Shown piece after piece: positions 1 to 6,663 of a DNA stretch of 10,026 nucleotides. The stretch lies in NCBI GenBank assembly GCA_041917975.1, contig JAYRWN010000139.1, forward strand, positions 1 through 10,026, read 5' to 3'. The notes under the pieces were generated by a model, which was given only the letters and a program-made list of their open reading frames with translations, was not told where the DNA came from and did no database searches. The number at the start of each line of letters is the position of its first letter. Position 1 is the stretch's first letter. Both the position numbers and the translations under genes were made by a program. The stretch comes from JAYRWN01 sp041917975 (GTDB lineage: Bacteria; Bacteroidota; Bacteroidia; Chitinophagales; Saprospiraceae).

Positions 1-450
1 AATCCGATAGGGTAAATTTTTTTGCCCCGGCTGGAGGGTGCAGTGACAATAATTGCCTTGAAGTACACCTCCATCAACCTGAAAATCCACCACCTCTTTT
101 TTTAGGGGTACCGACCACCGGATTATTAGCCCGCTTAAAAAATAGTTACCCTGATCGACTTGGCGATACCGGGTCCAGAGATGATTGTACATCAGGCCGG
201 CCCACCAGTGTTTAGTCAGATTCAACATCAGCTCAGTGTACCCATGCCGCTCATAAAACTTTAGGTATTCGCCACGGCGCGAATCAAAATATTCATCTGA
301 CGGAAAAGTGTTTAGGGAGGTTTCCAGGGTAAGGCGACTGAAGGGTGAAGGTTGATAATTGTCTTGGGCCTGGCCTGGTCTGATGAAAAATACGGTTACC
401 ATGCCAAAATAAAAGCATTGCCAAACGGTCTGTTTAGAACAAGCAATCAT
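1..450 (-). CDS. Exported, probable outer-membrane beta-barrel protein (3' end off the window)
   Basis: An open frame of 150 codons reads without a stop from ATG (450-448) to the left edge, so the C-terminus is missing. The N-terminus looks like a signal peptide: a hydrophobic stretch at about residues 13-23 is followed by PGQA|QD, with likely cleavage after Ala28. The mature part is rich in aromatic residues and has short alternating segments (LMLNLTKHWW, YFLSGLIIRW, VDFQVDGGVL) separated by polar turns, as in outer-membrane beta-barrels. Cysteines 104 and 106 or so (YCHC) are unusual for a barrel. The start overlaps the stop of the upstream gene as ATGA, so translation is probably coupled and the two products may act together. 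I do not recognise the family; barrel and outer-membrane location are inferred from composition only. Confidence 0.7.
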   Translation of the reverse strand, partial: MIACSKQTVWQCFYFGMVTVFFIRPGQAQDNYQPSPFSRLTLETSLNTFPSDEYFDSRRGEYLKFYERHGYTELMLNLTKHWWAGLMYNHLWTRYRQVDQGNYFLSGLIIRWSVPLKKEVVDFQVDGGVLQGNYCHCTLQPGQKNLPYRI

Positions 451-1055
451 AACTTCCATTGTAGCGTAAAGGGGTTGGCGAAATAATAATAGCGGAACGG
501 CTCTGCACGCTGAAGGTCATCATCCCTCAAGCGTCTTTCCCAGCCCCAGCCCATGGACGGAGAAAGATAAAAACGTTTTGACAATCTGATTTCTGCGCCC
601 AAAGTACCATAAAATTGATGGGATGGTGTTGGTAAGCGTGTTACCTTCCAGTCCTTAACATGAATAAAATATGCCGGAGTAAACACCTGCAGTGCTTCTA
701 AAAATAGACCAAAATTGCCCCGCGGCTTACTGGTTAATAAACGAAGCCGTGCAAAATAGCCTAACCCTGGAATAGGTTTTAAGCGTTGCAAACTATTCCA
801 ATGCCAGGACAGATGCCCGGCCAATCCTAAAGCCAGACCAGGGTGGATTTGTATACCTACTTTAGGGTACAGGCCCAGAGTGCGATAACACAATTTTGTT
901 TTGTATGGAGAAGTCGTATCCACAGGTAAGCTAAACAGCTGACCGGAAGTAAAAAAGCCGAGATACCAGCGCAGAGAGTCCCGGGTGCACGAGTACATTT
1001 TTATGGAGCTCAACACTATGACGAGGGTCAGAAAAAAAGATTTTAAGGTATTCAT
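447..1055 (-). CDS. Exported, probable outer-membrane beta-barrel protein, function unknown
   Basis: This complete 202-residue protein begins with a signal peptide (Lys5, then a hydrophobic core at residues 7-18). Cleavage could fall near MYSC (residues 20-23); the Cys23 makes a lipoprotein conceivable, but Tyr at -2 is a poor lipobox. The rest alternates glycine-rich and aromatic amphipathic segments: about 28-41, 55-86, 97-109, 113-131, 148-173 (GTLGAEIRLSKRFYLSP, then GWGWE) and a closing strand at 187-202 (FTLQWKL). The pattern AEIRLSKRFYLSP recalls the strand-turn-strand of small outer-membrane barrels. The length suits an eight-strand barrel. It is first in a minus-strand pair, sharing ATGA with the next gene, and is divergent from mfd. 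I do not recognise the family, and a ligand or partner cannot be named. Confidence 0.7.
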   Translation of the reverse strand: MNTLKSFFLTLVIVLSSIKMYSCTRDSLRWYLGFFTSGQLFSLPVDTTSPYKTKLCYRTLGLYPKVGIQIHPGLALGLAGHLSWHWNSLQRLKPIPGLGYFARLRLLTSKPRGNFGLFLEALQVFTPAYFIHVKDWKVTRLPTPSHQFYGTLGAEIRLSKRFYLSPSMGWGWERRLRDDDLQRAEPFRYYYFANPFTLQWKL

Positions 1056-1168
1056 CTTGACTAGTCGTGGTTAATGTATATAGAATACTCAAATAACGCT
1101 AAACGCGAGGGTGGTTTCATCATTATTGTTGGTGTTTTTCATTTTCTTTGTGGCGCAATCAAACAGGC
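1056..1168. promoter_or_regulatory. Divergent intergenic region between the barrel-gene pair and mfd
   Basis: This AT-rich spacer of 113 bases must contain promoters for both directions. On the plus strand the best candidate -7 element is TTTCTTTG (1143-1150), one mismatch from TAnnTTTG; no well-placed -33 TTTG is visible, so it is only tentative. If it is used, transcription would begin just downstream, leaving a very short leader before the ATG at 1169 and excluding the alternative TTG start at 1148. No convincing -7 element is seen on the minus strand. An 8-base palindrome GACTAGTC (1059-1066) lies just upstream of the minus-strand start; it may be chance. Confidence 0.35.
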
Positions 1169-4100
1169 ATGAGTAATCTTGACCGGCTGCATGAGCGTTT
1201 CCGTAAAACGCCAGCCATCCAGAACCTTGCCGAGCAGTTACAAACCTCCACGAAAGGATTTCACCTGCAAGGTCTGGCCGGGGCGGAGCTGTGTTTCGTG
1301 CTTACGGCCCTATTACAGGAAAACCGGCGCTGGAACCACCTGGTCATCGCTCAGGATAAAGAAGACGCCGCTTATATTCAAAATACGCTGGCCTCCATTA
1401 ATCCGGATACCATACCGTATTTTTTTCCTGATTCGTTTAAAAATCCTTTGCAATTTGACGCTGTTTATCAGACCAATGTACTGTCCCGTACCGAGGTGAT
1501 CAATCAGCTGGCCGGAGCGCTGAATGGACAAATCATGGTCACCTATCCGGAAGCACTCTTCGAAAAAGTGGTGAACCCGGCCGTGCTCAAGGACAGTAAA
1601 ATAGAAATGCGCAAGGGAGACCAGTTGCACCTGGATCAATTGATCCAGACCCTGGTCAAAAATAATTTTGAGCGGGTAGATTTTGTCTATGAACCCGGGC
1701 AATTCTCCATCCGCGGAGCCATCGTGGATATTTTTTCCTATGGTCATGAAAAGCCCTATCGCATCGAATTATTTGATGAAGATATCGAGTCCATTCGCAT
1801 CTTTGACCCGGTAACCCAATTGTCCGAGCGCAGTCTGGCGCTACTCAACCTGGTCCCCAATCTCAACCGCACGTATATAGCCACAGATAAAATACCGTTG
1901 CTGGAAGCGCTCCCGGAAAATTATATCGTCTGGGTCAGCGACCTGCAATTTATCCTGGAGCGGGTACAGATCAGTTTTGAAAAACTGGTAGCTTATGCGA
2001 AATATTCAACGGCAGAAAAAGAAGAAGAAATCTATACCCTTTATCATGACCGCAATTTTTTATATCCAAACGAAGTCATTCGGGCCCTGGAGACGTTAAA
2101 AACCGTTTATTACGGCCCAAAACCTGATCTCTCCGCATTAGTGCCGATCGCTTTTCAAGCTAAAGCCCAACCCAGCTTTAATAAAAATTTTGCCCTGTTG
2201 ATCCGGGCTATGAAGGAACTGCAGGACCAGCGTTACGAGTTGTTTTTGTTTACCGACAACACTAAACAGATTGAACGTTTTTACCGCATTTTTGAAGATC
2301 TTGACGCGTCTATCCAGTTTCATCCCATCCCGGTTTCCGTGCATGCCGGGTTTATCGATGAAGGGCTGAAAGTAGCCTGCTTCACTGACCACCAGATCTT
2401 CGAACGTTTCCACCGTTATTCCATTCGCAAGGGTTTTTCACAGGACCAATCCCTGAAACTGCGCATGTTGCAGGAGTTGGAGCCGGGGGATTATGTGACC
2501 CACATAGATTATGGTGTAGGCCGCTACTCCGGCCTGGAAATCCTCACCGTAAACGGCCGGCAACAAGAGTCGGTGCGTTTGATTTATAAAAATAACGACA
2601 TCCTGTATGTCAGCATTAATGCACTGCATAAAATATCCAAGTATACCGGCAAAGAGGGAACGGAGCCACAGCTTAGCCGGCTTGGCAGTGACGCCTGGGC
2701 CGCGATAAAACGCAAAACCAAGCGGAAGATCAAGGACATCGCCAAAGACCTGATCAAACTTTATGCTCAGCGCAAAGCCGCTAAAGGGTATAAATTTCCC
2801 CCGGACGGGTATTTGCAAGCCGAACTGGAAGCATCTTTCATCTACGAAGACACTCCTGACCAGTATCAGGCCACAGTAGACGTCAAAAAAGACATGCAAC
2901 AGCCGCACCCCATGGACCGACTGATCTGTGGTGACGTGGGTTTTGGTAAAACTGAGGTAGCCATCCGGGCTGCTTTTAAATGTGTGGCTGAAGGGCGTCA
3001 GGTGGCGGTTTTAGTCCCCACGACTATCCTGGCGTTGCAACACTACCAGACCTTTTCTGAGCGCCTTAAAGAATTCGGCATCCGGGTAGATTATGTGAAC
3101 CGTTTTCGCACCGCCAAACAGAAAAAAGATATTCTGGAACAACTTAAGGCCGGTCAAGTAGAAATAATCATCGGCACCCATGCCCTGTTGGGCAAAGACG
3201 TGCAGTTTAAGGACCTCGGCCTCTTGGTTATCGATGAGGAACAAAAATTTGGTGTAGCGGCTAAAGAGCGTTTGCGCAATTTAAGGGTCAATGTGGACAC
3301 GCTGACGCTCACGGCGACACCCATACCGCGCACGTTGCAGTTTTCGCTGATGGCAGCTCGAGACCTGTCCATTATCCGTACACCGCCGCCTAACCGTCAA
3401 CCGATCCACACCGAGCGCCGGATCTTTAGTGACGACTTTATCCGTGAAGCATTATACTTTGAGGTCAACCGCGGCGGACAAGTCTTCTTTGTACACAACC
3501 GGGTGAAAAATCTGATAGATGTGGCGACCATGCTGCGTACCATGTGTCCGGATATCCGTATTCAAATTGCTCATGGACAAATGGAGCCTGGGCCCCTGGA
3601 AAATACCTTAATGGATTACATTAATAAAAAGATTGATGTCTTGGTGTCCACAAACATCATCGAAACAGGTTTGGACATCCCCAATGCCAACACCATCATC
3701 ATTAATAATGCCCACCAATTTGGCCTTAGCGATTTGCATCAGCTGCGTGGCCGGGTAGGCCGGTCCAACACCAAAGCATATTGTTATCTGTTATGTCCAC
3801 CGCTATCTATACTTACTGCGGACGCCCGAAAGCGCTTACAGACCCTGGAGGAATTTTCAGAGCTGGGCAGTGGATTTGAAATAGCCATGCGCGACCTGGA
3901 CATTCGTGGAGCCGGAAATTTATTGGGCGCGGAACAAAGTGGTTTTATCGCTGAGATCGGTTATGAAACTTACCATAAAATTTTGGACGAAGCCATCCAG
4001 GAGTTAAAAGAAAGCGAGTTTAAGGATGTATTCCAGGAAGAGCTGCAGGAAAATCGCGTTTTTGTCAAGGAAGTGCAAATAGAAACCGATACCGAGATGC

Positions 4101-4549
4101 TCATGCCGGACAATTACGTCAGCAATGTGCAAGAACGTCTGCGCCTGTATACCGAGCTGGACCAGGTAGAAACGGAAGTAGGCATTGTAGCCTTCAGGCA
4201 ATCTTTAGCTGACCGCTTCGGTCCGGTCCCGCGCCAGGTGGAAGAAATATTCGAAGGCCTTCGCTTAAGATGGCTATGCCGGCAAATGGGCTTTGAGCAA
4301 CTTTCGTTAAAAAATCAAAAACTGCGGGCTTACTTCACCTCCAATGAACATTCACCATTTTATCAGTCCGAGTATTTCCAACAATTTTTAAAATATATCG
4401 CCGCTTTCAGTCTGGCTAAAAAACTAACTTTGAAACAGTCGAATAATCATTTGATCCTGATCAGAGAAGGCGTAACGTCTTTGCAGCAAGTCAGGGATTT
4501 GCTCCAAGATATTTACCGAGAGGTTAATTTTATTGCTCAATCCAAATAA
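1169..4549 (+). CDS. mfd: Mfd, transcription-repair coupling factor
   Basis: Mfd is a cytoplasmic ATP-driven DNA translocase that pushes stalled RNA polymerase off lesions and recruits UvrA for nucleotide excision repair. The 1126 residues show the full architecture. The N-terminal UvrB-like module has a degenerate P-loop (GLAGAEL, 35-41), so, as in the family, it should not hydrolyse ATP. The RNA-polymerase-interacting CarD-like domain starts near 439 (HIDYGVGRYSG, 445-455). The RecG-like motor carries Walker A GDVGFGKT (588-595), DEEQ (689-692), TATP (715-718) and QLRGRVGR (858-865). The TRG translocation motif follows (GAGNLLGAEQSG, 914-925), then the C-terminal TRCF domain. No key residue appears missing. 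I chose ATG 1169; an in-frame TTG at 1148 would add seven residues but has no support. The stop lies 7 bases before the next gene, indicating co-transcription. Confidence 0.97.
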   Translation: MSNLDRLHERFRKTPAIQNLAEQLQTSTKGFHLQGLAGAELCFVLTALLQENRRWNHLVIAQDKEDAAYIQNTLASINPDTIPYFFPDSFKNPLQFDAVYQTNVLSRTEVINQLAGALNGQIMVTYPEALFEKVVNPAVLKDSKIEMRKGDQLHLDQLIQTLVKNNFERVDFVYEPGQFSIRGAIVDIFSYGHEKPYRIELFDEDIESIRIFDPVTQLSERSLALLNLVPNLNRTYIATDKIPLLEALPENYIVWVSDLQFILERVQISFEKLVAYAKYSTAEKEEEIYTLYHDRNFLYPNEVIRALETLKTVYYGPKPDLSALVPIAFQAKAQPSFNKNFALLIRAMKELQDQRYELFLFTDNTKQIERFYRIFEDLDASIQFHPIPVSVHAGFIDEGLKVACFTDHQIFERFHRYSIRKGFSQDQSLKLRMLQELEPGDYVTHIDYGVGRYSGLEILTVNGRQQESVRLIYKNNDILYVSINALHKISKYTGKEGTEPQLSRLGSDAWAAIKRKTKRKIKDIAKDLIKLYAQRKAAKGYKFPPDGYLQAELEASFIYEDTPDQYQATVDVKKDMQQPHPMDRLICGDVGFGKTEVAIRAAFKCVAEGRQVAVLVPTTILALQHYQTFSERLKEFGIRVDYVNRFRTAKQKKDILEQLKAGQVEIIIGTHALLGKDVQFKDLGLLVIDEEQKFGVAAKERLRNLRVNVDTLTLTATPIPRTLQFSLMAARDLSIIRTPPPNRQPIHTERRIFSDDFIREALYFEVNRGGQVFFVHNRVKNLIDVATMLRTMCPDIRIQIAHGQMEPGPLENTLMDYINKKIDVLVSTNIIETGLDIPNANTIIINNAHQFGLSDLHQLRGRVGRSNTKAYCYLLCPPLSILTADARKRLQTLEEFSELGSGFEIAMRDLDIRGAGNLLGAEQSGFIAEIGYETYHKILDEAIQELKESEFKDVFQEELQENRVFVKEVQIETDTEMLMPDNYVSNVQERLRLYTELDQVETEVGIVAFRQSLADRFGPVPRQVEEIFEGLRLRWLCRQMGFEQLSLKNQKLRAYFTSNEHSPFYQSEYFQQFLKYIAAFSLAKKLTLKQSNNHLILIREGVTSLQQVRDLLQDIYREVNFIAQSK

Positions 4550-4556
4550 ACGACTG

Positions 4557-5084
4557 ATGCCATTTACAAATAATCCGGTATCTGAAAATGATCTACCCCA
4601 AATGCAGGAGGTAGAATTCCACCCTTTGCAGCCAAATTACCGCAAGGTACAAATCATCCGCGCTTCCCTTATGGGGTTATTGGCTGGCGTAGTCTTGGGC
4701 ATTGCCTGGTTAGTGATACCCGGGTTTCTGCTTATTAAAATTTTGGGGACAGTGGTGGTATTGGTGTGGATATTCTTAAATATTATTTTCATTAATAAAC
4801 GGTTTGCCATTAAAGGGTATGCTTTGCGCGATCATGACATTATGTATCGCAGCGGGTGGTTATTTCGTTCAGTCACGGTCATTCCATTCAATCGGGTACA
4901 ACATACGGAAATCGGCCAGGGCCCGGTAGAACGGTATTTTAATCTGACGGAATTAACGTTATATACAGCAGGCGGACAATTAGCCGATTTGTCGATCGCC
5001 GGATTAACCCCTGATGACGCACAACGCATAAGGGATTTTATTGTGTCTAAAGCGGGTCAGAATGCTCCAGAACAAATCCTATGA
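4557..5084 (+). CDS. YdbS-like bPH2 (DUF304) membrane protein
   Basis: The 175-residue protein has a polar cytoplasmic N-terminus, two closely spaced hydrophobic segments (about 36-56 and 57-79) and one bacterial PH-like bPH2 domain (about 82-165). The domain shows the usual core: a glycine-containing turn (RSGWLF), then VIPFNRVQHTEI (108-119), then a strand with TAGG (137-140). This hairpin plus one bPH2 domain matches Bacillus subtilis YdbS in size and order. YdbS works with YdbT, and the pair, controlled there by sigma W, has been linked to resistance against antimicrobial peptides from other bacilli; whether that holds here is unknown. I chose ATG 4557, 7 bases after the mfd stop; a TTG at 4533 would overlap mfd by 17 bases. 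The 3' end overlaps the next start by 23 bases. Confidence 0.85.
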   Translation: MPFTNNPVSENDLPQMQEVEFHPLQPNYRKVQIIRASLMGLLAGVVLGIAWLVIPGFLLIKILGTVVVLVWIFLNIIFINKRFAIKGYALRDHDIMYRSGWLFRSVTVIPFNRVQHTEIGQGPVERYFNLTELTLYTAGGQLADLSIAGLTPDDAQRIRDFIVSKAGQNAPEQIL

Positions 5085-6570
5085 TTTCAGTCAACCTACC
5101 CGGCAGTCAGGAGTAGCGATCTTACTGATCCTGCTAAAATCTTTACGCAACCTGGCCCGAACGTTTTGGCCACTGCTTTTGGTAATGGTTTTTAATCGTC
5201 GCAATAAAAATGATCAATGGGAACAGTATACCTTAATCGCTGTAGTCATCATTTCGGTAATTTCGGTGTTCAGTTCCATCGTTTCTTTTTTTAGATATTA
5301 TTTCCGGCTCAGTCCAGGCGAATTAATTATTGAAGAAGGGTTAATCAATCGAAAAAAAACCATTATCCCTTTTGACCGGATCCAAACCATCAACATCGAG
5401 CAGGGCATCATCCATAAGATGTTCCAGGTGGTCCAATTAAAAATAGATACGGCTGGATCAAAAGGTGAAGAAGTTTCCATACAGGCTCTAGATGGTGCAA
5501 TGGCCCAGGCCTTAAAAGATCAGATATTTGCAGTCGGCGCCAGCCATGCTGATCTGCCACAGGATACGAAGCTTGCTGAGGATCGTCCAGTGGCCCGGGA
5601 ATTGGTCCACCTTACCGTCGGAGATATGTTAAAAGTAGGAGTGAGCCAAAATCATTTGCAAACAGCAGGAGTCGTATTGGCTTTCCTTATTGGTTTTTTT
5701 GATGATATCGATGAATTATTTAATCTGAATATCCTGGATACTATAGAAACGTGGGTTGGAGATGGCACGTTGAGTATCTGGCTGACCTTCACCATGATCA
5801 TTCCGGTATTTATTTTGATTTCATTTGTAGTGAGTTTGATTCGCACCGTTTTTAAATATTACGAGCAAAGGGTGTGGCTGTCTGTAGAGGGTCTAAAATT
5901 GGAGGCTGGACTACTGACCCGCCTTACCACTTACATCAAGCCTACTAAAGTACAATGGTTATATTGGTCGCAAAATCCCATTTACCGCGCTTTTAATTTG
6001 CATGAATTAAAAATAAAACAAGCTGCCGGCACCCTGCAGGACCTTAAAAGAACCATAGAAATTCCTGGCTGTTACCACCACCAGGTTGAGACGATAAAAA
6101 AAGAAATCTTCGCTGAACATTGGTTTGAGCCCATACGTACCCTGGTTATCCATCCATCCATGGGTCAGCGCTATTTTTTGATCTACGGCACCATCACTGC
6201 CGCGTTGACTTTTTTATTGGTAGTAAGTCAGAGTTGGTTGGCCGGATTATTTTTAGGGCTAGCCGCTTGGGCTCTCTCTTTCTTTTATTGGCGGGCTTAT
6301 CAGCGGAGCTGGCGGTGCCATATTAATGATGAAGCATTGCTTTGTGCTTATGGGGTATGGGATCACCGCCATTTAATATTGCCCTTTTATAAGGTTCAGG
6401 GTATACGCCTAAAACAGAGTCCTTATCAACGCAGTCATGACCTGGCTACAATACAAATGGACACGGCTTCCGGACAAGTCACTATTCCTTATCTCCAGCT
6501 TAAGGATGCCAGGGATTTGACTAACCTGCTGCTTTTTAAAGTCGAGAGCACTAATCGCTCGTGGATGTAA
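5062..6570 (+). CDS. YdbT-like membrane protein with three bPH2 (DUF304) domains
   Basis: The 502-residue protein alternates membrane segments with three bPH2 domains. Hydrophobic segments lie at about 18-44, 56-77, 199-214, 238-260 and 371-410 (the last probably two helices). The bPH2 units start near 82, 270 and 418. Each repeats one core: IIPFDRIQTINIEQG in the first, YIKPTKVQWLY in the second, LILPFYKVQGIRL in the third, each followed by a strand ending in TAG, AAG or TASG. Size and order agree with Bacillus YdbT. With the preceding YdbS-like protein, whose gene it overlaps by 23 bases, it probably forms a cytoplasmic-membrane complex; its molecular activity is not established. The second unit is the most diverged, lacking the PF pair. 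ATG 5062 is preferred over TTG 5041, which would lengthen the overlap. Confidence 0.85.
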   Translation: MLQNKSYDFSQPTRQSGVAILLILLKSLRNLARTFWPLLLVMVFNRRNKNDQWEQYTLIAVVIISVISVFSSIVSFFRYYFRLSPGELIIEEGLINRKKTIIPFDRIQTINIEQGIIHKMFQVVQLKIDTAGSKGEEVSIQALDGAMAQALKDQIFAVGASHADLPQDTKLAEDRPVARELVHLTVGDMLKVGVSQNHLQTAGVVLAFLIGFFDDIDELFNLNILDTIETWVGDGTLSIWLTFTMIIPVFILISFVVSLIRTVFKYYEQRVWLSVEGLKLEAGLLTRLTTYIKPTKVQWLYWSQNPIYRAFNLHELKIKQAAGTLQDLKRTIEIPGCYHHQVETIKKEIFAEHWFEPIRTLVIHPSMGQRYFLIYGTITAALTFLLVVSQSWLAGLFLGLAAWALSFFYWRAYQRSWRCHINDEALLCAYGVWDHRHLILPFYKVQGIRLKQSPYQRSHDLATIQMDTASGQVTIPYLQLKDARDLTNLLLFKVESTNRSWM

Positions 6571-6663
6571 TCGTTTTATTCATAACATCACAGGGAGACA
6601 TTATTACCTGTAAATAAATGTGAGGAAACCCCTATATTTGCCCGCAAATTTTTTGAAAGCAAA
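6571..6663 (+). promoter_or_regulatory. carB upstream region with a 5-base inverted repeat
   Basis: This 93-base gap separates the bPH2 genes from carB and contains the carB promoter. Upstream of its -7 element are inverted arms ACAGG (6590-6594) and CCTGT (6607-6611), separated by 12 bases. The right arm falls where a -33 element would sit, so the pair could be an operator for a dimeric regulator, but five-base arms are easily found by chance. I see no rho-independent terminator for the upstream operon, so some read-through into carB is possible. Confidence 0.3.
6633..6640 (+). promoter_or_regulatory. carB promoter, Bacteroidota-type -7 element TATATTTG
   Basis: TATATTTG matches all six fixed positions of the -7 consensus TAnnTTTG used by the Bacteroidota primary sigma factor. 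It ends 23 bases before the carB ATG, which would give a leader of roughly 15-20 bases without a Shine-Dalgarno sequence, typical of the phylum. The expected -33 TTTG about 20 bases upstream is not evident, so promoter strength is uncertain. This element suggests carB is transcribed independently of mfd and the bPH2 pair. Confidence 0.6.

Noticed and set aside
35..450. The left-edge region as non-coding sequence
   Set aside because: The reverse strand reads openly for all 150 codons to the edge, with a signal peptide and ATGA coupling, so it was called as a partial gene.
1059..1066. Palindrome GACTAGTC as an operator in the divergent region
   Set aside because: Eight bases of perfect symmetry with no extended flanking symmetry is expected by chance; kept only as a remark.
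2438..2908. Minus-strand open frame of 156 codons inside mfd
   Set aside because: It lies wholly within the conserved polymerase-binding and motor region of mfd, and its product has no recognisable domain; it is a shadow frame.
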